Source: Girardinichthys multiradiatus (Eukaryota > Chordata > Actinopteri > Cyprinodontiformes > Goodeidae). Taken from it: a stretch of 64,000 bases of DNA. Positions 44,201-59,200 of this stretch are shown piece by piece. A program made the position numbers and the translations under genes. Numbering within the stretch: position 1 is the stretch's first letter; every line of letters begins with the position of its first letter. Location of the stretch: contig NC_061811.1 of NCBI RefSeq assembly GCF_021462225.1, forward strand, positions 9,511,663-9,575,662. Direction: 5' to 3'. Below the pieces are notes generated by a model. The model was not told the DNA's origin. It saw nothing but the letters and a program-made list of their open reading frames with translations, and ran no database searches.

Positions 44201-47200
44201 GGATCATCATCACTTGTGTCAGTATTGGTCGTTGGACGTGTTGTTTTTACTTCATTAAAAAAGATGGTGGGTGCTGATTTATAGTGCTTTATCTGCTAAA
44301 TCTGAGTGCACTGTTTGATGCTAAAATATGGATTTGATTTTGTGTGCAAGACCTGCAATAAAGCTTTAGTTACGCTGTTTGTAGTACAAGGTTATTGACT
44401 GGTTGATGGTTGATATGAATCAACCCAGGAGTCTGTGCATTGCTGTTATAACATATTAAAACCTTAAGACTCTTGGTGGTTGTGCTTCCTTGTTGCTGTT
44501 TCTCCTTGATTCTTCATGACCATCGTGATGTGTTAAAAAACACCTTTGAATGGTCAATATTGATGAGTAATGGCTGGAAACTGTTGGACCTTATGGAGGA
44601 TGTCAGTCATGCCTTGCATACCATCATCAGAGCCTTTCCAGAGCTCCTTCCCAAGTACAGGACCATCACAGTACAGGCTGTGATCTGTGGGACAGGTTAC
44701 CGATCATCAGGTGAAAATCTGGAGCTGCATTAATAGATTAGTTTGCATCCATCACCTGTAGAACCAGTTGGGCTAAAGCAATAAGAGCCTGCAATTTGTT
44801 TCTGATCAGGCTTGGAATTTGTCAGCCCGGCCTGTAACCAGTGCGTTCCAATGAAGAAGCGGCAGATTTCGGGCCTGTTTGATCCAAACATTCCCAATCT
44901 GTTCCTGTAAACGTGGATTTTGACAGCTCCTTGCAGTGTGTCTCTGCAGCTTTGTGGGCTGAAGCATCTGATGAGTGGAAGCAGTGAGAACATCGACCGA
45001 GGGCTTGTTACATAACACAACGATTTGAGGAAAAGATCAGAGCTGAACGCATCACACATCCCACACAGATCTGCCTCCCACCTCCGGAGCTGCCGGAACC
45101 AGAGGAGCGTTCAGGATCCAGGCTGAAGCTCACACACCATAATGTTCAGAGAATAACAGTCAGGAGAAACATTAATGCGTTTTGACTTTTATGCATAAAA
45201 ATATCGGCACCGTTAATGAGTGATCTGAAGCTCACAACTTCACTTTGGTTTGCTCAGGCATTATTATCCAGAAGAAAAAAAACAAACAAGGTTTTAAGTC
45301 TAAACTTGTGATTCACAGTTTATTCTGGGAGCTGCAACTATTACTAGTGATAAACAGTGTTGTTTTATCTCTTTCGTTCAAATTTAATAAATCAAAAAAA
45401 TCTAACCAGCTAGTTAAATGCAGTGAATCTGTCTCATATCATCTACTTGCTGCCTCATTTCTCTGTGAGCTAACCGATGGCGTGTGAAACACACTTTACA
45501 CTACATTCAGTCATCCACCCATTCATACACTGACAGTGGTAGGCTACATTGTAGCCACAGCTACAGCGGGGGTTTAAACCGGCAACCCACCAGTTACAGA
45601 ACGAACCCCTACCACCTGACCCACCTTCGCCCTCGTCATCAAAGCGTACAGTGAATGACCTTAATGATCGCCAGATATTAATTGCTCAGTTAAGAGGAAA
45701 CAAAGTGGATAAAACATTAACATTCAGTACATTTTGATGAAACTGATGTGAACAGGCAAGTCTGAATAAACTGTGGCTTCTGTAACAGAGCACATTAACT
45801 CCTCGTGTTTCTGTTGAACTTCATAAACTCGGACCTGTTTGATTTTCTCATTGTTCCTCCACAGCAGAAGTTAAGAGTCTATGTGAGCTCCTGATACAGA
45901 TCTTTACATTTTACATGTTCTTCTTATTACTGTTATCACTATAGTTACAAGTGATCCATGGTTCACAGCTCTTTACAATATAAAACAAACTCAAGGTGTT
46001 TATTTTCAGCTCCATATCGTTGATGTAGGTTTCTTCTTTCAAGTCGTCTCTAACTGACATACCGTCTCTAGAGTTTTTAAAGCCACCTTTGTCTTCATTC
46101 TCTGGACCTTGTGCTGACATGGCATTGAGTGTAAAGACATAACAATATTCTCTCATAACCCTGTCCTGTCCGACCATTTTTTAATAACCTTTGAGTTTAA
46201 TTTAACCGAGTACTCCACACCTGAAAGAAAATTTCATTATAGTAGATCATTATCAGACAATGCTGTAACAACATTTAACAAATCTGTTCCACTTTTGATT
46301 TCCTCATTATCACAGAAAAACACAGTGGAGGGCAATCATTTTGTTTCTTCCCCTTCACAAATTGATTCTCTTGTTGATAGTATTACTTCATCATTGCGTG
46401 ATGCATTAGACAATGCAGCCCCCCTTGAAAAAGAAAGCAATTATTCATAGGAGGCTGGCTCCTTGGTTTAATTCAGAGCTGCGTACTTTAAAGCACAATG
46501 TTAGAAAATTGGAGAGAAAATGGCGCTCTACACACCTAGAGGATTCCTACTTAATCTGGAAAAATAGCCTACTGTTGTATAAAAAGACACTTCGCCAAGC
46601 TAGAACAGCTTATTTCTCATCATTAATGGAAGAGAACAAGAATAATCCTAGGTTTCTCTTTAGTACAGTTGCTAAACTTACACAGAGTCATAGCTCTGTT
46701 GAGCCATCCATTCCCTTAGCTCTTAGCAGTCATGACTTTATGGGATTCTTCTTAAATAAAATTGATTCTATTAAAAAGAAAATCTTTGACATACTCCCGA
46801 AGATGATTACTTCATCCTCAGCAAGTGAGACAACATTGGAAGTAACTGTAGAACCTGATCTGTGTTTGGACTGTTTTGATCCTGTGAAGCTTCCTGAGTT
46901 TTCAGAAATATTAGCTTCATTTAAACCTGCAACTTGTATGTTAGACCCAATCCCAACCAAATTATTTAAGGAAGTGTTCCCTCTGATTACCAGCCCCATT
47001 TTAGATATGATTAATCTATCTTTAGTAAATGGATATGTACCACAGGCTTTTAAGGTAGCTGTAATTAAACCTTTACTTAAGAAACCTTCGCTTGATCGAG
47101 ATGACTTGAAAAATTACAGACCTACATCCAATCTTCCATTCTTATCTAAAATTCTTGAGAAAATAGTTGCTAATCAAATGTGTGAACATTTACACAGCAA

Positions 47201-50200
47201 TGACCTGTTTGAAGAGTTTCAGTCAGGCTTCAGAGCTCATCATAGCACTGAAACAGCTCTGCTGAAAGTCACTAATGATATTCTTATGGCCTCAGATAAT
47301 GGACTTGTGTCTGTTCTGGTTCTGTTAGATCTCAGTGCTACATTTGATACAGTCGACCATAATATTCTCTTAGAAAGGCTGGAATATGCTTTAGGGATCA
47401 GGGGAACAGCGCTAGGCTGGTTTAAATCTTATCTGTCTGACAGATTGCAGTTTGTTCATGTAAATGATAAATCATCTTTAAACTCCAGGGTTAATTGTGG
47501 AGTACCACAGGGCTCAGTACTTGGGCCAATTCTCTTTACTATATTTATGCTTCCAATAGTTAAAATTATCAGGCAGCATAGGATAAATTTTCACTGTTAC
47601 GCTGATGACACTCAGCTTTACTTATCCATGAAACCTGGTGAACCCAACCAGTTAGATAGACTACAAGCATGTCTTGAAGACATAAAAACCTGGATGACTT
47701 TAAATTTTCTGCTTCTAAATTCAGACAAGACAGAAGTTGTTGTCTTTGGACCAGAGTCTTTAAAAAAGAAACTGCTTAGTCAATCACTTAACCTGGATGG
47801 CATTAAATTGACCTCCGATAATAAAGTAAAAAACCTTGGTGTTATTTTTTACCAGGATATGTCATTTAAATCCCATATTAAACAGGTTTCTAGGATTTCC
47901 TTCTTTCACCTCCGGAACATTGCCAAAATTAGAAATATCCTGTCCAGGAGTGATGCTGAAAAACTAGTCCATGCATTTGTTACTTCAAAGCTGGACTATT
48001 GTAATTCTTTACTATCAGGATGTCCACAAAATGCAGTTAAAAGCCTTCAGCTGATTCAAAATGCTGCAGCAAGAGTTCTGATGAAAATTAGAAAGAGAGA
48101 TCATATTTCTCCTATTTTAGCTTCCCTTCATTGGCTTCCTGTTAAATCCAGAATAAAATTTAAAATTCTCCTCCTCACATATAAAGCCCTTAATGATCTA
48201 GCTCCATCATACATCAGAGATCTGATTGGTCCATATGTTCCTAACAGAGCACTTCGTTCTCAGACTGCAGGTTTACTGGTGGTTCCTAGAGTCTCTAGAA
48301 GTAGAATGGGAGGCAGATCCTTTAGTTATCAGGCTCCTCTCCTGTGGAACCAGCTCCCAGTTTTAGTCCGTGAGGCAGACACCCTGTCTACTTTAAAGGC
48401 CTGGCTTAAAACCTTCCTTTTTGATAAAGCTTATAGTTAGAGTGGCTTAGGTTATCCTGAGCTATCTCTGTAGTTATGCTGCTATAGGCTTAGGCTGCTG
48501 GAGGACATAATGACCACTTTCACCCTCTTCGCTACATTCTCACACTACCCTCCAGTTTTGTATTATTTGCTGTTATTTCAGTTTTTAACTTTATGTTCTC
48601 CCTCTTTTCTCTTCCTAGAAGCTACACCTGGCCTGACTCTGTGTCTACCTGTGACACCTTTCTGGAGAGGGGCATCGTCCAAGCTTCTGCTGGCAACAGC
48701 TTAATGCTCACCTTCTACCGATGATCCACATGGCCCTGTCTTTTAGTGTTTAACCCTTTCTCTCTCCTAGACATGGCTGAGCTTCTGTGACTAACTCTAT
48801 GTGCTCTCTTTCAGACTCTAACCTTGAAAACTGGCTCAGAGTTTATCTGTTCTTTCTTTCTAGGTGAAACGACTAAAGGAGCTACATCCATTAACATTTA
48901 CTTTTCCTTCCCATAGAAAGGACTCCTGGATCAGCGCTTCTGTGGTCTCTTTCTGTCTCTGCTCTGTTCTCTCAAAGCCCCAGTTGGTCGTGGCAGATGG
49001 CCGCTCACACTGAGCCTAGTTCTGGTTCTGCTGGAGGTTTCTTCCTGTTAAAAGGGAGTTTTTCCTCTCCACTGTCGCTACATGCATGCTCAGTATGAGG
49101 GATTGCTGCAAAGTCAATGCCAGTGACTGTCCACTGTCTCTACATGCTCATCCAGGAGGAGTGAATGCTGCAAGTCACTGACTGGATGCAATCTGCTGGG
49201 TTTCCTTAGACAGAAAAACTTTTTATCCAATTTGAATAAATAACTGAATCTGACTGCACTGTTCAATTGTTACAATTAATTGGAATGTATGAACCTGACT
49301 TTTGTGAAGTGCCTTGAGACGACATGTGTTGTGAATTGGTGCTATATAAATAAACTGAATTGAATTGAGTTAAAGTTTAGCGTAAGGGTTATTAGCACTA
49401 TTATTATATTGTTTTCCTTAGGGATGCAGCCAACTATTTAGCAATTTAGTTACAGAGAATCATTGAAGGAATATTTTCTGCCCTAGACTCTTTAAAGGAG
49501 TTTCTGCTTTGTTGAAGCTTTTTCTCTTTAGCTGAATTTTTCTCCTGTTTTGCTGAATTTTACTGATTGTGGTGAAAATAATCTTGAAGCAGAACCTCTA
49601 AGTGGAAGTGGAAGACAATGGATGGGTGAGTGGGACACTTAACTGTTTAATAGCTCAATAAATTTCAGTGCAGAGCTTTTCCCTCTGATCGGAAAATTCT
49701 CCTCCAGCAGTTTACCTTTCTTTTCTTATTCATCTGGTATCTGCCTTTTCAGAATCTGATGAGACCTGATCCAACACGTGGAGTCTCAGCTGGTGGCTTG
49801 CTCCTCTGACATAAATAGGAAGATCAGGTTCAGAGGCAGAAACACTGAGTTCTGTTTTTGTTCCTGATGTTTGTGTGCAGCCTCTGCCAGTCATACGTGT
49901 CCAAACAGAAACATATCCGGATTACGTGAGTCAGATGATCTGAGTATGTGCAGAAAAAATTATAACACACCTGTGATGACCTCACCTGTTTCTTATCTTG
50001 CCGGTGATTCAGCAACACCTCTCAGATCTCTTCAGATTAGAACTACAGGTTCTCCCAAAGATATCAGAGGCCATCTAAAGCAACTAAACACTTTGGGTCA
50101 GAACCAATCAGTGCAAATATCGATCTCTGATCAAACTGGAAGTTCAGAAACTGCATCTTAAATAAGTTTAATCAGTTTTCAAACAGCTCGAATGAAGAGT

Positions 50201-53200
50201 CCCTCCGGGTAAAACTGGTTTTGTTGTTGTAAGGCTGGATTCTGATCCAAACTCCTGCTGCTCGGTGGACCTTGATAGGAATAAAGTGTGCTGACTGTAT
50301 GACGCTGACCTCATTTCCTGATTTCCTACCCTAAAAATACCTCGGCCCATTCGGAAAGGTCACTGCTCTCTTTGTGTATGATGTCAGGATGCTGAGCTCA
50401 CGGCTGGACTGGAATGCTGCCTTTTATGAGAAGCAGGTGGTTTCAATGAGGTTTACACACACACACACATGCGCGCACACATACACACACACACAGATCC
50501 TCTGGCAACCCGAAGCTTGGTGAGGCTTTACTTTGTAAAGAAATTATGGCAGAGCGTCGGTGAGCACGTCTTGTCAACATTTTAATATTTTAATTTGTTT
50601 CCATGACAACAAAATCTTGACATCTTAACTGAAATTTGATGAACCAGTTTTACTCCTTTTCAACTATCTGTTCATTACTGTGTCTCTGATAGAAAAACCT
50701 GTTACTTTGAGGGAGTGGTGAGTCCACCACATCTCCGTTTTTGTGCAGCTCAGCTGAAGCTTTCTTTGTGAGAAAGACACTTTACAGCATGGCCCCCTTT
50801 TAATAAACTCTTTTTGTTCCATTTTTGTCCTCAGCTGAAATTCAATTTCCGTTTAGGTTTTGAAAGTTGTTTTTTTTTCAGTTCTTTTAAAAGCCAGAAA
50901 CAAATGAAAACCTTCTGTGTCGGGTCTGCTGTGTTTGTGGCGGTGTGTATCTGACGAATTCGGGTGCAGTGGGACAAAACAGGGAATGCATGTTGTTAGT
51001 TTCACAGTTATCTTCAAGTATGGGATTCCGAATGTAAAAATGCAGCAACCCCATATGGAAGTGTGTTAATGAGATGCTTTTTACTTTGCTCAACTGCACA
51101 ATGTTTAACTGGGTTTCAACTGTGGATGAGGGTAACTGTGGATAACTTTGTTTTGTTTTCATGATGTCGCTGCTTTGCATTTTGCAAACATGCAGTTCAA
51201 ATGCGTCACATTCAGGTGATTTTCCCTGGAATACTAGAATATATATATGTTTCATGTGGTTCCTGCTGATCTTCCTACTACTGATTGTTGACGCTGACTG
51301 TGGCAGGGTGGTCTGGCCTGAATTTAATTTCCTGATATAGTTGGATTTTGTTGCGGTACGCGATATATATTGCAATGTTAAAAATTCATGCTTCATCGCT
51401 GTACTGCAGCTGTGAGCAGTGAGTTTGACTTTAATTCTTCTTCCATCAGCAGGACCACAGCAACACATTTTGCAGCTGTTTTTCCACATAATTCAACCGT
51501 AGAATGTTTTTTTTTTGGTTAACCAGTTCAGTTCCAAAACAAAGCTGCAGGATATCAGACTGTCAAATGTATCTGCAGAAACAAGTCCTAACCCATGAGA
51601 CCCATGATGGAAATACAAATCCCTCTGACAAATAATCAGACCAATCAGATGCTAGGCCACAAAATTATCCACAAAACACACAAAAACAACTAAATAAAAA
51701 CAGTTGACAGTGTGGTGGGGCATGGATGATTCGAGCACTGAAACATCAGAACAATGCTCAGGGACCAGATTTCACCTTTTAGGCTTCGTTTTCATATTTT
51801 GCTTTTAGGTTTAAAATAAATGAAGTATAATGTAAATGGCAACTCTGTTAACTGATCAATATTTAAAGCATTATAAAGCTGGTTCCGAACAACACTTTTT
51901 ATGTTTATAATACTGCACAAAGTGACTGGGAAACATAACGTCAGATGATCAGCTAACAAACAGTGGAAATCGCAACAAAAGGTTAATCAGCCTCTGATAG
52001 TGAGAGCATTTGTAAAGTTCATGTCAAACGGTACCATAAACCCAAGCAGTTTTGATAGAAAAGAGCTGAAATATGATTGGTGCATCCCTAATACTGACTC
52101 TGAAACTTAACTCAGACTTTCTGTAGGACACCGGAAGTCATTTTTCCCCTGCTGTGTTTTTGAGGAATCTGACCTGCAGCTTATATGAACCTTCAGCACC
52201 TGCTCTGATTTCTTCTCAGCCTGATCTGCTAACTTTGTGTTTGCAGAGAAAGTTCGCCTGGGATCACCTGATTTACACATGCTGGATGTGATCCCCTCGA
52301 ATCTCTGAGTTTCCTCTTTAATCTCTGTAACGAGCTGCTGCAGCAGGTTTTTAATAATCTGTAGGATGATTTAAGCTGCTTTAGAACAGAGCGCTCACTC
52401 TGATCTGATCTGATCTGACGTGACGGAGCAAACAGTCATCTTACGGTGACTGAAATTGGGCTGAAGCAGCTTGGGTTTGTTTCATGGAGACACTTCAGGT
52501 TCATTAACTGGTTTCCTATCTGATCTCCCAGCTAAAGCTAAAGGAGCAGCTGATTAAGAACAGTCCAGGTTTCTCCTGAAGGTTCAGTCTGCTCTGTTTT
52601 GTTTTTTTTCCCAGTTATTTCTGCTGAAGAGATGGTTTTAGACATTACATCTAAAGGTTGTTTGGTCTTTGATCTCAAGGTTTGATGTTCTAGATGCAGT
52701 CTTTCTTGGAACATGTCTTTGGAGGTTTTCTTGCCGTGACATAAAACTAAAGCATAAACAATCCTCCCACATGTTGAGTTTAATTATGTCTCTGAAAGTT
52801 TCTGCAGGAGCTGTTATCAGTTCAGTGTTCAGCTCTGCTTCCTGCTGATGCTTCGGGAGTTTATGGTTCTGCTGCAAAACGTCTGAACAGGTTTATGGTG
52901 CTGATAAGAATCCATTTAAATGTGATTAGAATTAACTTGGAGTATGCAGCTGCAGAGCGAGGCTACTGTCAGCTAACAGGATGAAGCCATAACCTGACCT
53001 CTACAAAAAGCTGCTGCAGAGACTCAGTCTGGACTCTGAGAGGGAACCGTATGTCAAAGACCTCTAGCACAGTTTGTGTTATCAGCTCACTGAACTCTGA
53101 ACACGGATACAGAAATCAGGAGTCAGGCTTTCAAACCGTCTCGGTGAGGAAGATGCAGTTCCAGATGTTTCTTTATGGCTGCGATCATGTTTATGGCTGC

Positions 53201-56200
53201 GATGATTCTGAGTGACACAAACTGATCTGAACCCATTTGATCGGCTGAGGTTAAAGAGCTCAAAGTGAGTCACATCAATGTTTCCACACTGAATCATGTT
53301 TGTGTGGGTGGGAGGGCACAATGAAGGAAGTGACTGATCGATTCTGTTAATGACTGACCGCCTGCAGGAGTGAAAACCTGCCACGTCACACTCTGATCAG
53401 TTTAACATCAGTTGCTCTTTCCATCTGTTTATCCGTCTGTTTATCTTTACTTCTTTCCAACCTTTCTATAATCCATAAGCACCATTACATCCCTGTGTCT
53501 GTATGTTTATGTTCTGCTTTTTTCTGGCTGCCCAGCTTTTCTTCAGGAATAAAAAAACATTTTGTCTACTTTTTATGTGTTTATTTTTGAATAGATTGTA
53601 ATTAGCTACCATGAACAGATTCTTGATTCTTCATAAGTTCCTGATTCCAAGCAGATTTCTGATTTTACTCCTGAGCAGATTCCCTGCTCTCAACAGATAA
53701 TTGATCTGGAAGATTTTTGATTCCTGGTTGTTAAATAACCGATTCCTGAACAGATTTGATACTCCGTACCGATTACTGGCTCTGAACAGGTTCTTATTTG
53801 GTCAGGTTCAGTCTCTGAACTATAACGTTCTCTGGCAGAGGATCTGACTCAGGAGTGCTGGAGGAAGACGCCTGGGAATTGGAAATCAGTGTAAGATGTG
53901 TAGGAGTGATGGAAGTAAGGTATAAACTTATACACCTCTGATTTAGACTTTATCATGTTTAGAGCATGGTTATTTCACTGAAACGTCGTCTCTAACAATC
54001 AGTGATTGAAATCAGTGGAACATGAGGAACATGTGAGCAGATGGAGGGATGAAGACTCTCATCCTCTGTGAACTGTGATATTACATAACTGCGAGGCGAC
54101 GCAGCACTGCAGTGTTCAGGGAACACCCCCCATCCCTCATGAATATTTTACCATCGCTGCAGCTCTTCCTGCGACCCCTGCAGCCACATTCACACCTCCG
54201 CTCTGATCGTTCTTGGCGGTGTCGCTCGTCATCTTTCATCTCTGAGCCAGCGTTCAGACTCAGTTTGTTTCCATGTGGGAGGACTGCAGGAAGAAGTCAG
54301 CTGCTTGTCTCTAATTGGCACCCAGGACGAGAAACTCTGCGGCGTGGAGGCAGATTGTCTTGTTGTAGGCAGGATTGAGGAGGAAGAGCCCTCTAATCAG
54401 AGACGTCAGGGTGAAACGTGGCTTCCAGAGACTGTAATCAGGGAAAAATCACACCCCAGCACCACATAAACTAAAATAAGCAGTGTTTAAAGGGAGTTTC
54501 TGACCAGAATCAGATGTAGGGCTCTTTATAGGTTAAAGATGTTAGGAAGACGCTTACTCGTCTCGTTAGCTCACAGTCAGACTCATTAAACAGTCTGTTG
54601 GGGAACAGCTGGCTGGATTTCTGCAATTTAATTACATAAAGTTGTCAGATTACACTAAGACATCACTAATCTAAACTGATCAGGATCAGATTGTTGGTGT
54701 GATTGATCGGCAGTGATCTGCTGTTAAACTTCGTGCTGTGAAGCTGCACCTGTTCCTGCTAATAAATAGCTTCCTTTATGGGATTTGATAACACAAAGCA
54801 AACACACTATGAGGTCTCTGTATGCCTTGACATGTTTGTTGGGTGTACAGGGTTGGTATTACCTCTGACCTAAGGACAGGATCTGCACTAAGAGATGCAG
54901 CAGAGGTCTGAACCTCTGATTTTCTGCTCCTGCTAATGTTTGACCTGCTCCCAGTTTATCACCTCCTCATGCTGTTTTTCTCCTGGTTTCAGTCTCTGTG
55001 TTCAGAACTGTAAAGGCTGCAGTCCTGCTGCGCTGTAAAGAAGGTACACTCTGATGTTTGCATGGCAAACAAATGAGCTGGAGCAGCTCTAGGGTTCACA
55101 CTCGACCTTATCTGTGAGATGAAGCAGAAACATCACGTGTTTCTGAACAGGAAATACATTTGATCTGACTATGTCCTGTTTTAATGAGTAACGCGCTCAA
55201 CTGTTTGCCGGAGGCTGAGGTAACCTGCTGCTTTAGAAACCTATATGAATCTGGGTATAGGAGGTTTCTGCAGGCCTGTGAGGTTCAGGACGGGTTTGGA
55301 ACAGAAAATAAGATATTTCATCAACTTTTTAAACTAATTTCAGGACAGCAAACAAGTTGTTTACAAATCTTATCTATAGGTACAGCAGTAAAACTTTGTT
55401 TTGTCAACTTTGTTTAAAGTAAATTATTTATTCCCTTTAAAAATATCTGTGATTTACTAATGACCTGTTCCTGGTGTATCCATGTCTTCAGACAAACGCC
55501 ATCAATTAGCAGTCTTTCTCTAGATGAAAAAAACTGGAACTGCTACTTAAATACAGAAAGTAAGATTTTTACTGTATTTATGCCAGTGTTACAAAGGATG
55601 GACTGGAGTGGAGAAAATTCTGTAAATTAAGAAAATAATACATTTGACCTCATCAACCACTTTTCCTCCCATGTTTTTTGAGCCTGGAAGTCAAAAGTCT
55701 TAGTGCATGTAGGATTTGAGCTAAACTGTATCACAGATAAAAATGGTTCCCAGTAACCATCCTTCAGGTTCTCCACAGTAAATAAAGCTCCCCAATAAAA
55801 GAAACTTATTGACTTTAAATTGAGTTGTTTAAATAGAAGGTAAACTGTGCACATTATTCACAAAGCAGTGTGGACTTGAATTGTCTTTTCTGTTGTCTTA
55901 AATGAAAACATGGTGTGAGGGATTTATTTCAGAATTTTGGCCAGAAACTCGAGTTGAATTTGGGTCGGATTAGTAAAGGATAGGTTGGTTTGAAAAATCT
56001 TTTGTTAAAAACGGGATCCTCTCTGAATGTTCCCGCAGTAAAACCTGATGGACATTTCTACAAAACCAGGAAGTTTGATCTCTTGCTGCAGATAGTTGGG
56101 GATATTTAGGTTCTTTCAGCTTCTATATGAAAACCAGAATCTGTCTGCAGGTTCTGTTGGACAATCAGGTTAGCCTCCTGCGTGATTCTGGTTTCTTTCC

Positions 56201-59200
56201 TGCAGTTGTAAGAGATCAACAACCCAGACAGCTGGAAGCAGTGAGTCTTATCATCGAACTTGCTTCTGGTTTCATCTGTCACATACATTAGGCTCCAATC
56301 CGGCTTTGCCCCTGCTCCATCATCACCCATCTTCATGCTCTCTGCCTCCACAATCTGCAGCTTTGTCTCAGAACATTGGAGAAGATCTTCTTCTGCTCAG
56401 GATGCTATTAACATCATTACATCAGCAACAGCTCTCATTACCTGGTGTGTGCTGTTGGGGAAGGAGGGGGTGAGTCATTCAGGACATTAAAATGAAAAAC
56501 AGCTAACCGTGCTGCCATGGTAACGCTTCATAGCTCCTCCTATCACTTCCTGCTCTGTGCAGCATCAGGTTCCTCAACCTGACAGATAAAATAAAACATC
56601 CTATTGCTCTCAAGATCCATAACAACAGATTTTACATTAAACCTCTGCTCTGATCATTCAGTTTTTCCTGAAGGAACTCTGTGGTTTTATAAACTGGGAT
56701 CCTGCAGCACTGATTCATCTTCACAGAGATAAAAGAGGACAACAGTTTCTGAACAGAACATCAGCTACTGTTTGAAGCTCAGTGAAACTTCAAATCTCCC
56801 TGTTATGCATGATAAAATACATTCTGTGGTATGGCAGATAGTGACATACAGTATCTAACATTTTTGGAATCCTACTACAAGCTTCTTGAAACAGTTCGCT
56901 GGATGTTTGGCCCATTCCTCCTGACAGAACTGGTGGAAATGAGTCAGGTTTGTAGGCCAGGTTTAGGGTCATCGTCCATTTGGAAGACCCATTTGTGTCC
57001 AAGCTTTAACTTCCTGGCTGACATCTTTAGATGTTGCTTCAAAATTACCACCTATTCTTCTTTTCCACACTTTGCCATCTGTTTTGTGAACTGCACCGGT
57101 TTTTCCAAAAGCCAAACACAGCATGATGCTGCCACCCCCATACCTCACAGTTGGGATGTTTGTTTCAGGCATACAAGCTTCACCAATGTTCCTCCAAATC
57201 TTATTATGGTCATTATGGCCAGACACTTCTCTCCAAGATTACAATCTGGCATTTTACGTTGCTGATGGAGTAATGGCTTCTTCCTCCCCGAGTGGCCTTT
57301 TAAGCAGGGAGAAAAATGTTGTCTGTGTTTTTTAGTGTATGTAGATTTCTGTTTTTAGCTGTAGCTCTGACTTTAGATTTTCACTTATTAAATGTGACAA
57401 CCCACTGGGGTGGAAATATGTTAATGCGTTCAGACCTTCAGCATCCAAAAGCCACTGAAACCTTTAATTTCTCTCAGGAAACGTTAAATTAAAATCTTCT
57501 AAGATGCTTCTCCTCGTGCTTTTAATGTTAATGTTGCCGATTCACTGTTTTATAAATATTTCAACCAAGGTTTTTTCTGCAGCTACAAATCAATGACTGA
57601 ATGCTCTTTAAACAGATGTGCTGCATCAGGTCAGAATGAGTTTATTTAGAGGGAAAGTCACTGGAAAATCTATTTTATCTCTAAAACTCAGATAAAATAA
57701 AGACTGTTTTCCTGAGATGCATTGTTTTTAACGGCTGCTGTATGTGCTGTGTGCTTTATTTTATAGCCGTTTGTTCATGTATGGGTGTGTAACTGAGCTA
57801 TGAATAGAAATCGACCAATATAAGTCTAATAATGTCATACAAAATGAGGCCGACAGTGGCCACAACTGTAAACATCCTGGAGCAGAGAAATGATTCTGTT
57901 CCTATGGTTTCTAAAATAGTTAATTTAATGAATGGAAACCTGTCAAAAGTGGCTGTTTTATTCTAATTCTGTTTAATGTTCCTATCTCTGCATTGTCTCC
58001 ACATTTCTGCAGCGTCTTATTATCTTCTTGTTTGTGTGTTTCAGTGGAAAGAGAGGTGGTTCAGAAGAGGACCTTCACACGATGGATGAACCTGCACTTA
58101 GAGAAGGTCTGTTCAGTTTCTCCTCCTTCACTCTCCACCTCAGGGGAACTTTGCTTTATGTTAAACTGTCCTGAAACTTCACAGTGCCGATCTGAGAGTA
58201 GCAGCGATAACAGCGCCCCCTTTCTGCTGATGTGAGGACCCGCTGACGGTTAGAGTAGGACCCTGAAAGTCCTCTGTAGACATCAACATGACAAACTGCT
58301 GAAAATGATCCGGTCATGCTGTGTCACGTGTAACTGGACACCTGCAGCCCATTTGTGTTTTATGGTCTGATCTTTGACAACGTGAATATGCAAACATGCA
58401 ACGTGAGATCAGCAGCGGTTTTGAGGCTACAGCACCAACAGAACAGAAGATGATTTCAGCTGCACAGGTTGGACGGTCAGGATGCTCTGTGTTAATGTGG
58501 CACAGTGGGGACAGCAGCCATAAGGCAGAGATGTCTAATCTGTCCTGCTCCCTTTAGGGCTTACACTCCTTAAACCAGACCATAAACTGAAATAAACAGC
58601 ACAGATTTAAAGCAAACAGCAAACTCACTGAAAAATGTTATCTTATGATCTGTATCTATGGCTGTGTTTACATTAACCAGGTTAAAATCTATTTCTGAAG
58701 CAGATTGTGCTGTTCAGACATCATTAACTTCAGTCAGGTCATATTCCGGATAATCAGTAATCGGATTATGATTATAGATTCAGATACTAACACCGTGTTG
58801 GCTCGTTTAAACCTCCATCATTCTGGAGACTTTAATCATTTATATGAACCGAGTTTTCACTGTAAACAGAGTCACAACAGAACATTGTTTCTGACCCAGA
58901 GCTCAACAATGACTGTCTGGACTGAGGCAGAAGTTACAGGGGAGCAGAAAGACGAGCCTTGGCCAGAGTTATTCATCAAACACTACAACGTTGTCCAGAA
59001 TTGGTTCCAAAAAATTGGTTCCGACAGATACCAACCACTTATTAACGATTTAACTGAGTCTAAAATGTTTTGCTGTGCTTGGTTTGTTTTGGGATTCTGG
59101 ACCAATGCCGTTGTTTATTTTATGTGTCTGTCTTCTCAAACCCCCAGCCTGTCGTAGTGGGTGGCCTCTTCTGGCCGGGTTCTGCTGAAGGTTTCTTTCT

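Larger units (their letters stand above)
49376..58044 (+). other. clmn intron 1, 3' part
   Basis: 8.7 kb of intron with a CA microsatellite (50456-50494), a degenerate minisatellite (53605-53800) and a Tc1 remnant (56810-57310). A 200-codon minus-strand frame at 50887-51489 has no recognisable domain. No conserved exon seen. Confidence 0.5.

Noticed and set aside
44473..44733. 86-codon + strand frame in clmn intron 1
   Set aside because: No splice context, no domain, and not in a calmin-like position.
50887..51489. 200-codon minus-strand open frame in clmn intron 1
   Set aside because: No recognisable domain, odd composition, no splice or promoter support; probably chance or an unplaced repeat.
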